Shown: positions 12,501 to 24,453 of the stretch, piece after piece
Position numbering within the stretch: the stretch's first letter is position 1
Layout: each line of letters opens with the position of its first letter
From: Hyphochytrium catenoides
Taxonomy: Eukaryota; Sar; Hyphochytriomycetes; Hyphochytriales; Hyphochytriaceae
DNA: 64,000 nt
Reading direction: 5' to 3'
Assembly (NCBI GenBank): GCA_900088475.1
Contig: FLMG01002184.1
Location: forward strand, 1-64,000
The notes under the pieces: generated by a model
The model's database searches: none
Told to the model about the DNA's origin: nothing
What the model saw: only the letters and a program-made list of their open reading frames with translations
Translations under genes and position numbers: made by a program

Positions 12501-15500
12501 AGAAGACAATCAGGTCAGAGCTCCTTTGCTAGCGTACTTTATAGACAGTTTCTGCGCACCTTCTTAGCCCCCAATTTTTGCGAGGAAGTGGTAAAAGGAG
12601 AGTTCCTTCGAGTAAGCTTACTGCGGCACTCTTAGGCCTCTTGGAAATATCACTGCATTAGTAACAGTAGCTGCTATTCATGCTACTCCGTTATCGTGGT
12701 CGTGTCTGATTCGCCTACCTATCCTTGGGTGCACAGATCTTTGCTTTGTTGGGCCACAATGGGGCAGGCAAGACCACCGCTCTACGGATGATGACCGGCG
12801 TCCTGCAGCCGTCGTCAGGGGATGTACTTGTGGCTGGGCTTAAAGCGTCACAGAATTTGGAAGCTATCCGCCAGCTTATTGGCGTCTGTCCCCAGCATGA
12901 TCTGCTCTGGGGACAGCTCACTGCGGTCGAACATCTCCGCTTTTTTGGACGCTTCAAGGGCCTATGTAAGTTGCGTAAGCACCATTAAAAGTGTACAGGG
13001 GGGAGGGAGAGGGGATAGAGGGCGCAGAGCGTCTCTGCGTTCTGATTGATGTTGGGAGACGCCCAAATCATGCTTGGAGTTTCGCCAGGCTTGGCGGGTA
13101 GAGGGCTCTGGGTGGTCTTCCTCTGGAAGCGTAATCGCCCCCCATCGCGATGGTTTGGTACTGATGATATGCAGGATGTCATGAGCACGCCCCTGCTGCA
13201 CTGATTCAACACCGAGAGGTGGATCAAACGAATTGTTGAGCATACCCGATGTGGGAATTCTTGTTACCTTTGTGTCACATAGTTACCATTACCGGTGATT
13301 AGGGAGTATAACAAAACTGTTGTCGCTGCCGTCACTTTCGTACGCCTGTTCCTTCACATAGCGGGCAAGCAATTAGATCAGCAGATCACTGAGAGACTTC
13401 AGAGTGTTAAGCTCCTTGATGTGCGTAACCGGGTCGCTAGCTCCTATAGCGGCGGCATGAAGAGAAGACTTAGCGTTGCAATTAGCACCATGGGAAACCC
13501 CAAAGTAAGTGACTATCAAAGGGGAAAGAAGCACGTTTTGAACACTTACAGTTTGAGCTGGGATGCGGTCGAAAGGAATACAGCAAAGGAGTTTCTTGCG
13601 CAGGTTGGAACTAACGAGCTCTTCCCATTGATTCTTCAGGTTCTGTTCCTAGATGAACCTACCACAGGTATGCTTGGAGCCATCCAACATGGAGTGTGAT
13701 TAAGGCTTTGTACACTTAGGACCAAGCGCATCGCGTTTGCGAAAGGGGATGAGGGGACACCAACGGAGAGTTGAACTCTTATCACCTCGACTATAGCTCA
13801 CTCCAAGCTCTAAATCTGTTTGGCAGGGATGGACCCCATGAACCGCAGGCACGTGTGGGATCTTATGGAGGAGCAAAAGGCTCATAGTTGCATAATTCTA
13901 ACAACGCACTCCATGTAAGGGCCTACGTCATCGCCTCGATCATGATAGATCCCCAACCTTGATATCTACGTAACTGCTGTGCAACTTTATCTCTTTCACC
14001 TGGCGACGTTCCTCATGTTCTCTTTTATTAGTCGTTTGAACCATCCCATGTAATGTTCTCAATTAACAGTCCTTCTTATGTCCCAACCTACCTCCGTCGC
14101 TGTTATGGTATGAAGTCCGAGCATGGTTTACTCAAGAGAGAAGCTCTGCTTTCCATTCCACCGCACACGCCTTTAGCTTTATTGAGTACCTGACCTGTGC
14201 TTGCTATGTTCTTCAGGGAGGAGGCGGACGCTCTAGGAGATACAATTGGTATCATGTCGCAGGGTCAATTGAAGGCCATCGGAAGCTCTCTTAGGCTGAA
14301 AAACCGTTTTGGGGGAGGTTATCAGGTTAAGCTTGTAACAACTAATCCAGATGTAGTGAAGCCCACGGTAAGCACCAAGAAGACGTCCTGCGAACTCTAG
14401 CGAAGCGCCGCGATACTTCTGAGTTTGCCGAATGCGGGGAGTCTCTAAAGTTAGATAATTTATTTCAATACTGGCGGGCTCTGTTCTCGTCGCGTATGGC
14501 TTATGCTTGCCGGATTGGCCAAGCTTCTGCTTTGACTTGTCCGCCCGATTTGTCCGCGCGATTTTGACACTCTCAAAGCACCGTTCATTTGACACATTGT
14601 GACGCATCTTTATCATGTGCAGGTCCACCGCTATGTTCCTTCCGCAAAGCTTCTGGACGATTCCGCGGGCTCTCTGTCATATTCCCTTCCCAAAGACCAG
14701 ATGAAGCTTATTCCACCCTTTTTCCAATGGATAGAGACTACAGTCGCACAGCAAAGCGTTGCAGGAACCGCCAAATTGATGAGTTCACCGCTCATCGTAG
14801 ACTGGGCTATATCGCACACAACGCTGGAGGAAGTCTTTCTCCGATTGGCGAAGGAAGAAAATGAGGAGAAGCCAAAACCAGTCCAGCAGTTAAAGCTCTT
14901 TGGCAACCTACGCAAGAAGAAGAGCGAAGAGAAGGAGCATGTGAACATTGACGAGGACGCCTGGGAGAGCGGTGCAGATAGCCTAAAGGGTAAGGAAAAG
15001 TGCTAAGACCCGGGTATCCGCTTCTCATCGAGCTTTCTAGTACTCATAGCATTATGGAGAATTGATGCGGTTACCAATAACTCCGGAAGGGATGGTGTAA
15101 GATGTGGAGGCCTTAAGATAGACTGATGGTTATGGAATTTTTTGGTTCAACCCTAGCATGGGGTGGCTGAAAGAAAGGCTGATGTTTATAAGTGTCAAAA
15201 TAGGGACACAGTGAATAACATCAACAGCCCCAGTGTCAACTGAGAGTTCTTGCTCTTCGTAGGAAAACATCGTTACCAGTTCCGGGCGGTAATGGGGAAA
15301 AATTGGCATTTACAGCGCCGGCAAAAGTCAACTATCTGCCATGTTCTCATTCCAATAGCATTGCTGGTCGCAATCTGGCTGCTCCAGACTCAGGTTCCTC
15401 GACTTATGTCCTCCCAAATCTAAGAGTGCAAGAAGTTTTCCAATTCGTCTGTCTTCATATGGGCCCTTTTTGTCTTGACCTCTGGTATTCTGGTCCCTGA

Positions 15501-18500
15501 CTAACAGACTTCTGAACATGGTGTGGCTGTGGGAGTGTAAGGGAATAGCAAGCTCTTGTCTGTTAAGACCTATCCATCCATTACGGCACCTACTGCTTCT
15601 TCTTTGTCTGATAGTGGACTATGTCTCCTTGTGTCACCCTTGCTAACAGGTGATAGAGAGATTAGAAAAGCGCTTTTCCTTAGAGGTCGCCCAGCTTCGC
15701 GCTACAACGGACCATCAGTGCACACAGTGCGCAGAATGCTTCCAGACAGGCTGTAGTAACCGTCTTGAGGGCGAAGGCGTCCCACAAGGTTCTGGAGCCA
15801 GCTCACAACTCTGCCTGGACAGGCAAATAGCCGGCTACGTAAAAGGTCTAGATGGGAGGTATGTTTCGTGATTCGATCTCAGAGCTATGGGACTTTGAAA
15901 GGCACCTAGAGACAATGCAAAGAAAGGAACGGTAAAGGCTCATCGGTGACAGGGAAAAGATAGGTTCTCGTCCGTGAAAGGGATAGCAGCTCCTGATATT
16001 ATCTCAGTCTAGTTATGGTGACAGAAGGGACAACCTATCATCTGTAGTGTGGCTTGGGGAAACATACTTGCCACATACCGGTCTTCGGGTTTGCTTACAT
16101 CATCTATATATACTAGATGTGTCTCTGGTATCCCAGACGATGTGATCTTTAGAAACGACCCAAGTCTCTGCTCATGCAACTCTAGCAGCACATTCTACTT
16201 GCACTCACTCGTCGAAGGTGAGACATGGACTCATCTGCCGGACAGCACTAAGAAGAAAGCCAAGGGGAATCGAGGAAAGTGGAGCTCGCTGGTCTTCTCA
16301 GATTCACTGACAGCTGTTTCTATTCGGTGCTGACTTTCAGAATGTCCGAGTTGCGCGTACAGAGACGACTATTTGGTTGAGAAAAACCCGTACTTTTTCT
16401 CGGACGGGTAGGACGATTGTTTAGCACTATAAGGTTGCGCTTCGGCTCACGATCTCTATTTACTGTTGTTCAGATACGAGGACAATCAGCAGTTCATACT
16501 TAGAGACTCGACCGAAGAAAGGATACCGGTAAGACAAAGAAAAGGCCGTAGCGGTCCTCCTAGTGGCTGTTAGCCCACAACATTTTGATGCCCGCTATTT
16601 TCATTGTCTCTTCCTAGACAGGAGAGTCTTTCTGGGTAGCTGGGTTGAAAGTGCCTCGTGGCATCTCTCTCCCGAGCTCCTGGTCTAATATCACGATCTA
16701 TGCTGATACGCGGATGAATGAAGGGAGAGCTAGTAACACAAGTCTAACAAACCGGACCGTATATCAAACCCTGCTAAAAGAGGTGGATGCTCCGGGGGTG
16801 GACTCGGCAGCTGCTTACTGGCCTCGACGACTGGTGCAGGTAGACTACAATACCAGTCAAACAGAACAGGAAGGAGAACCAACCAAGGTAATAAGAGTCA
16901 CTTGATCTCTATAACACGCAGAAAAGAAAGAGGAGATTTGAAAGGACGATTAGGCCTTCATAACTTCAAGAGGCTTCTCTCCTGAGGAGGATCTCGCTTT
17001 CGGAACTTCCAATCCGCCCTACTTTCCATCGTGACAGACTAACTCACTGGCAATTTATGTCGTCGTCCTTCTTGCTGCTCCACGCAGTCCATGACAGCAT
17101 ATCTGGTGTCTCCCCAGTTTGTCGAATACTCGTCATTGCGAGACGCTGAAAAAGCGTTCTGGAATCATCAAGTATTGGCGAAGGAGAACCGCACTAGAAG
17201 ATATGGCTACAGTGCTGAGGTAGGCACAGGGTCTCGGGACTCTTAGCAGTCGCCGGAGTAACTCTTCTTACCTCGGCTGGCCAGATAGGATTGGCCGAGC
17301 CTTCTCTTCCTAACTTCTTCTTTCTCTTTACCTCATCAATTCATATGTCTAGGAGAGAATGTTGGCTTGGAAAAATGCCAGTGCTTTGTTCCCGGGAGCT
17401 ATTATCTCCTTTGAGTCCATTGACTTGCGGACCTTGAGGTCCTCTATTTGGATAGAGACATATTTTAATGCTTCGGGAGACGACCGGTACGATATGTCTT
17501 CTTCAGATTTCGCCTACGCTTTCCGTTCTTCTCAATCTTTTCAGTATTTGCTGAAGCAGTAAATGTCTGCTAATTTCGTCGGTTTGCTCGGGTCGTCTGT
17601 CACTTCTCCTTCTGACTTTCATTGACATCTGGGCAAGCCTTACTGCTCTTCATATTTGCTAACGATTGCGCATTGCACCTGTTTCTCCCGCGGTCTATCT
17701 CCTCCCAGGCTCCCTTATCCCTACGCCGGTCTGGAGGTTCTTCGCTCTCCCGCGCCTGGGCGAATTCCTGGAAGCTCCTACCAGACCTCAGTCAGATTTG
17801 CTAGACAAACAACAAACTTCGGGGATGGAGGCCAGGAGCTGCACACAGGTCTTGCAGCAACTTATCTGTTACCAATTTTTAACCCTTCGTTCAAATCCAG
17901 TGTACTGACACATTTGTGCCCGCAATCTATTGTCTTTGACCGTCCTTTTTTCTTTTGACATTCTTCGACGTTCTTTCGCATCGGCTGCTTCTTCACAGGC
18001 GCAATTTTTGTAGCCTTAGAATATGTTCTCTCCTTTCCTCGCCCTCGCTCTACTATCGACTTCACCGTCATGCGGAAATTTTTTGTTGGCTCTGTATCGT
18101 CTCCCTATATCATCTAACCTCCATTTCGCAGGACTGAATATTCTCTTGAACGATGTTTCCAATCTACTTCTTCGTGCGGCTGTGTCCGAGTCGCAAGGTA
18201 TACGGACATCGGTAGTGCCCATGCCCTTTCGCCGCTCTTTGGTAGATGCGGACGCCCTAGATCCTGAGGCCGTGCTGAACGCTATCTTCAACCTGCTCAT
18301 CCCTCTGGCTACCTCGTTCTTGATGCCTATGATAGTCTTTCAGGTAATGCGGCTTCCCAACAAGTCCTCCTTTGGGGAGTTCAGATTTGTATTGCTTGCA
18401 TCCATCCACGTGACTGATCTTTTCTCCTCCAGCCCGATATTTAGTCTCTCTCACTGACTTCCATTTGTGGTCTTGGTCTGCCTCAATACCTTGTTCCGTG

Positions 18501-21500
18501 GCAGATGGTGCAAGAGAAACAGTTGAAGCTCAGGAGTTTAATGGTTATGATGGGTTTGCGCCTTAGCGTGTACTGGTCCGTCACGTTCTTCTATTTCATG
18601 TTGCTGCACATGTTCTTCACCTTTGCCTTCTACGGGGCCGGGGTGTTGCTACAGGTAAGAGCTCTGAGTCTTCCTTCCAAGCCCTAGTAGCAACCATCTC
18701 TATTAGGCCTTCACTTCCCTCCTATGAAGCCGTAGTTTTACTATTACTTCTCGCTGGGGCAAAGACCTTCTACGGTATTCACTGACAGATGATCCGCATA
18801 TGTCCTTAGATGCGCTACCATCAATTACATATACCACCTGACCTTCATTTCACATCAGGCAAAACTCATCCGCCGCCACCCACTCATAAAGTTTTCTCTT
18901 TGATTTCTCTTTCCTCAGGTTCGCTTTTTCACACGCACCGACTCACTTATCCTTCTATCCCTGCTGTATTTGTGGGGATTGTGCCAGACAGCGCTGTCCT
19001 TCCTCCTGTCGACTCTCTTCAACTCCGCTCGGCTAGCCTCTATCGCCACCTATCTGCTTACTGTGGGCTCAGTGCTGGCTTCGATAGCCATCAATGCGTC
19101 TTACACAGACATCTCGGTGTCTCTGCCATTTTACTATCTTTTGTGGCCCCCGTTTGTATACTACAGAGCGGTAGGAAAACTTAGGATGATACTCCCATGA
19201 TCTTTTTTCTCTTTTCTTTCGCTGGGATATCCTCTTCTAGTGATGTCTGCCGGTACTTCTTCCCTTTTTGCTGGCTCGCGTACGCTTATGATTTGGGAAT
19301 CTAAGGGTTATATTCTCGCATCGGTTTAATGGACCCGTCCACAACAGTTACTGTCCTTAGCTGGAACATAGTTCTTCTCACAAGCCACAACGATGGTTAC
19401 GACGCCGTCTATGGTGGTTCTGGTTTAGGACTCCTGCCTCTCACAATCCCTATCTGTCCTTGTCAGGTCTACCTGCTTTCAAGCCGGTCCTATCTGATGG
19501 ATGACCTCACTCCGGATGATCCCCTAACTTCGTCCTTCCGTTACTTATCGGGCGAAACAATAGTATGCTTGCTATTGACTTGGTATCTGGACAAAGTCTT
19601 GCCAAAAGAATTCGGAGTTGCGGAGTCCCCCTTTTTCTTCATAACGGACATCATAAGCTTAATTAGGTCTCAAAGAAAAGAGGTAAGAAGAATTTTGATT
19701 GAGTAGCATAGCTTTTCTGTTTCTTGATCTTTGTATTTCCCTTCTCCCGGCAGCAACGGCCATTCTTTTTGAAGTGTAATGTCCAGTAGTACACTAGTCT
19801 TGAAAGAGATTCCTCTCTGGACGTATTTATACATTAACCACTCAATCATATTTGCAGCAAGGTGCCAACATGTACGCCTCCTTGGAGGAGCTGAAGGAGC
19901 GAATGGCACGAGAGGACCCGGACGTGGCTGTAGAGCGAGAGATAATGTATAAAGACGAGGCACCGCTTAGTGCTCCCATCAAGCTTTATAACCTTCGCAA
20001 GGTATGCATGTCTCTGCATGAGAGAGGCGAGGAGAAGTGACGAGAGAGTTTAGTTGTGCCGGCAAGGCTGGAAAGTGTGATTACTTTGAGAGTGTTAATG
20101 AACCCAACGAAGGAGCTTACAAAAGGGTGTAATGGGAGAAGTCCGGTGGGAAGTGAATTCACCTGGACTAAACAGGTCCTCGAGATCTAGCCACAAGGAC
20201 TATTCGTGATGATATTCAGATGGTGGGGATAATGATCCTTGCTCTTACTCCTCTTGCTCTCGCAATTCTTAGGAGTATGGGAAGGATCAGGTTGTGGTTG
20301 ACGACGTCTCTTTTCATATTGGAGAGGGCGAATGTATGGGACTTCTAGGGCCCAACGGAGCAGGTGTCATTGACTTATCTTTGTTCGATTGCCATCTTTA
20401 TGTGCTATTTGTCGTTATTACCACCTCCCAATCGGCAACATTTGCGACCTGTCAACTTGGATATCTACCATGAGACAAATCAAGCTAAGCCTCACCTTTC
20501 TCCTCCAACTTTACATCCCTCAGGAAAGACCACAACGATCTCGATCCTTACCGGACTCTTTACGTAAGTTTCAGACGAAGATCATCCTCTTATCATAGTC
20601 AATAGTTCCCTTACTACGTATCTCCCTTCAGAAGTCCCACTCGTTTATGGCCAAGAACGATTTCCTACCATTTCTTGTAGCTACGACTAACAGTTGCCTA
20701 CTGAATCCTCTATCTGCAGTCCGTCGGGAGGAACTGCAACTATCCTTGGTTACGACATCCGAAAGGATATGGGTGAGATCTATAGGGCAATGGGTGTCTG
20801 TCCGCAGTTTGATGTAAGTCCATTACTCAAAGATGCGTTCGTTTGGATAGGGTAGCTTTTGGCAGTCAGGTCCATAAAATGTTCTGGCACACAGGAAATG
20901 ACCCTATTAAGAGAAGGTCATAAAACGAGGACAGTTAAAGGATATCGGTAGATACGACCTGGTCGACCAGCATTGCCTAGATGGTGTCAATTTGTTGTGC
21001 GAGCTAACTTGACTCCATCTATTAGATACTATGGCCCACACTGACCCTAAAGGAGCATCTGCTCTTTTATGCACGACTTAAAGGTAAATACGTGTTGGAG
21101 TGCTATACCCTTTTCTCGATGATGTACTGAGACGTAGGGAGCTTCTTGAAGCGGTAGGGCTTAGCCAGATGCAAAATTTGTGACGTTGCCAAGAGTATAT
21201 CAGAAACCACGAGGAAGAAGAATAGGCCATGATTTTAAACTTATTGCTGAGTCTGCTATGTGGCGCAGGTGTTTCTCCCGCGACCGAAGAGACGATGGTA
21301 CAGAATGCGTTGAGGAAGGTGGATCTGTTTGGCGTGCATGGTTCTGTGGGTAAGAGAGAGCAGCAGGGGCCGAAAATTTACGAAAAGTGCTTCTGATCAT
21401 ACATTTTCACCGTCCTTATCAGCAAGTCCCTAGTAGCCTAATTATTGCGCTCTCTTTTGGAGAAGAGGTGATAGTCCCCTTTACTTTCTTGAGAGAGATG

Positions 21501-23249
21501 ACTGACAGACTTTGAAGGGCGGGTTTCATTAGGGAGTTTTCTAATCTTAAGTGAAACAGCGAATATGCAGGTCCAACAATTGTCAGGCGGTATGATGCGC
21601 CGACTAAGTCTTGCTATCAGCCTTATTGGGGACCCCCGTGTGGTTTTTCTAGGTGAGTAACCTCATACTCTACGTCCCTGCTTCTACCTTCCGCTTCCTT
21701 TCTCCTTTTCCTTATGTCTCTTATCATTGTTTCTAGAGCGCCTTTCCATTCGCTGGTCCCGCTCCTAGATACATGGTTCTCCATGTCTCTTAGTATTGAT
21801 ATTTGTGCGCGGGCACTACTTCCAGCTTCATAGAGACGCTATGGGACACATCTCAACAGCCGAAGTCTCTTATTGTGCCCTTATCTTTTTCCATTCGTAT
21901 CTCATGTTCGGGATCTGCTTTATGTGGACACTCTTTCTGTCACTGATCCAGTTTCCTCAACGCCACCTCTATTTAGATGAGCCCACCACTGGCTTGGATC
22001 CAGAGACGCGGAGAAACGTATGGCAGTTGATAGATCGCGCCAAGCGGAATCGATGCATAGTATTGACCACCCATTCCATGTAGGGGCTATCCTTGACTCT
22101 CCTTTCTCATCTTGAGTCCTCTGTCCGGAGTAGTACATTTGACTTTCTTCTCAAGTGGTCCCTGAGAAATCCTCTCGTGACATCACCCCTACCTTAACTG
22201 TGGGGCCACGATTTTTCTCTAACTGAGTCTCACCATGGTCTAATCTCTGCCACCCATCAACAGGGAAGAAGCTGACGCTCTCTGCACACGGTAAGGTTTA
22301 CTGGCCGCGTTATAGATCTAAGAGAAAACCCTCTATGTATCGCGGCTGTATTTCTCTCGTCCGTTTGCTGCTCGTATGCTTTCCCCTTTAACTTGCCAGT
22401 TTCCCTAGCCAACTCTGCTTCTAATCTTCTGCACCCGCCCGTAGTATCGCGATCATGGCCGCGGGCCAGGTGCGGACAATTGGCACAAACCTGCACCTGA
22501 AAAACCGGTTCGGACAGGGGTACAAGGTGGACATATCGTATAGAACAGGGTAGGATGCAGGACTTCATTGCTCCACAATCCTATGGCCTTCCCAAGCCCC
22601 AGTCGGGATTCCTTCCCTCCTGGGTGCTAGGTCATTATTGGTTGCCCCACGCCTCTGTTCTCTGATAATTTGGCCTTTGTCGGCTCGCGCTCTTCGTGTA
22701 GTTAGCCTGAATCCTAGTGCTTAGGCAACTCTTGGTTAGTTGACTCTTAGTAACTGGCTGGCTTCAAATGTAGGATGGAGAAACAAGCAGAGGAGTTCCT
22801 GTTGCGCTGTATCCCAGATGCCGTTGTGGAAGAGCGACAAAGAGGGAAGAACGTCTACCAGGTAATTACTTCATTACAGCGGTCTAGTAGCCGGCCTCTA
22901 TATGAAGAAGACAGGATGGGTGAAGACTTGGCGCCTGTGCAGTAGTCGTTCTGCCGCATTTTATCCCTGCTGATGGCGAAGGGCTTCCCATACTTGGCTA
23001 CCAACCTCAGACTTGCCTCTATTCTTAGGTTACCTTTCTTGATTGCTGGTCGTTGTTCACTCTCTCCTACTCTCTGTCTTGCCCTGCTACCAGGTGCCCA
23101 AGGGCAAGATTTCCGTGGCCCGCCTGTTTGAACACATGTACCTAAGGCCGAAGAGCGCAGGAATTGATGACTGGGGACTGAGGCAGACCTCTCTGGAGGA
23201 AGTCTTCCTTAAGATAGCAAGATCTGCCAAAGCTTCGGCTAATAGCTAG
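9520..23249 (+). CDS. full-length ABC transporter, ABCA subfamily (lipid transporter type)
   Basis: A single gene of 38 exons encoding 2134 aa: TMD1-NBD1-TMD2-NBD2, the ABCA layout. ABCA proteins move lipids across or out of membranes using ATP; the substrate here is unknown. First TM near 9740; extracellular loop in exons 10109-11103; signature loop [16 protein letters not shown] at 11198; TM bundle to 12060. NBD1: Walker [10 protein letters not shown] (12752), signature [10 protein letters not shown] (13446), Walker [11 protein letters not shown] on a 28-nt exon (13640-13667), H-loop TTHS (13905). Linker and TMD2 start at 15263; Cys-rich second loop 15650-17848; [17 protein letters not shown] at 18505. 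NBD2: Walker A GPNGAG|KTT split between exons ending 20363 and starting 20524; signature [10 protein letters not shown] (exon 21560-21652); [13 protein letters not shown] across 21652/21977; TTHS 22068; ends TAG 23247-23249. Exon phases close throughout, which argues against two half-size genes. The start ATG 9520 is the first in frame before TM1; an upstream coding exon is possible. Confidence 0.92.
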
Positions 23250-24453
23250 TAAGGCTGTGGTGAGGAAGTGGATTGAAGATACGACGGATCTTAGGATGGT
23301 TGTTGTGGAACACACCTGGGTCACCTGCGGCGAGCACACAAGAAGCGGGCATCAGCAGTGCGACGACCCCTTACACAGCCGTCGTATAGATAAGCGAGAA
23401 AGAAGAGAGGAGCTAAATGGTAGCGCCAGAAAGCTACGCCTTCGTCATGGTGCGGCCTCAAAGGCGCACGTTTTAAGGAGGCAATATCCTAGACGAGGCT
23501 CCTAGTCCAAGAGACAGGCTTCTCAATGTGGAGAAGCTTTGTGAGCACAAGACTGAATAGCACTAGGAAATGCTAAAAGACTCTCCTCTAATTATTGCCA
23601 TGTCTGTTCGTCAGTATCTGAGCCGGATATGCGTTCCCTTCCACGTCGACCAGGGTCGGCACCACTCTAACCTATGTAAGTTTTACTTGTGTGTGAGGCA
23701 GCAGCCCGTTGCTGCTCAGAATGCGGGCTCCCATCCGAGGCCATAGCACTGACCAAAGACGGCTATCCTTGAGGGTGGCATGCGTGTGGTGCTTGAGCAC
23801 TGATGGTGACCACGGGGCGGCCAGGAGCTAAGCATGAATGTAGGACAGATCGAGACTATCATTTTGGAAAAGGTGCCTCGAGAATCTGACTTGCGTCTGA
23901 AGCTCCTTAGCAAATGGCTCACTCCATACAGTGGCGAAGCTAGCTGTTTGTGAGATATGTATTTTGCTTGATGTGATGTACGAGAGCATGATGAAGACTG
24001 TCTACCTCGCCTTGTCTCTTTGGAGAGAGACCAACAATCTTCCCTGACCTTCCTCGTCTGGGCCTTCAGAAGCAGCCGCGGTCAGATCTGCGTCCCAATG
24101 ACCAGAAGGCCGTTTCTGCCTTCACCATCGCCCGAAAGCCGTTAACGCCTATTAATAACCTTGTGCTTGGAGTGAGTCTCTATCTTTCCTCTGGTGAAGC
24201 TTCTTGATCGGCCTGGGTCTGTCGCACGGGTGCTCAGTCTAGCCTGGCTCTGTGGCACTGTGTCACGCTCAGTCTCAGAGCTCATCCACCCCAATGACCT
24301 GTATGGAAGGTCTGGTAAGAGTCTCCTTGCTTCGGCATGAGCTGTAGAAGGCCTTGAACTAGAAATTGTGCAATGTCATTAGTTGCTGGTGCATCGCGAA
24401 GATCGTAAGCTCTGCCGCTGTGGAGGTGGCCTGGTCCTGGCAAAGGCTTGATA
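23250..24453. other. intergenic region with unresolved candidate exons
   Basis: Between the ABCA gene and WASHC2. Three coding-like pieces lie on the + strand: ATG 23600 to a strong donor (AT|gtaagt) at 23675, 76 nt; an open frame from ATG 23833 for about 40 codons; and a frame bounded by a good acceptor (24069) and donor (24172) at 24070-24171, 34 codons. They read like protein but I could not join them in a common frame, and none has a motif I recognise. They could be a small gene, 5' exons of WASHC2 or chance. Confidence 0.3.

Noticed and set aside
9520-23249. Two separate half-size ABC transporter genes (about 9520-15006 and 15263-23249)
   Set aside because: The exon ending at 14989 is in phase 1 and the next exon (15263) restores the frame straight into the TM helix of the second half. 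No start codon with a leader fits there, and the two-half ABCA layout is standard.
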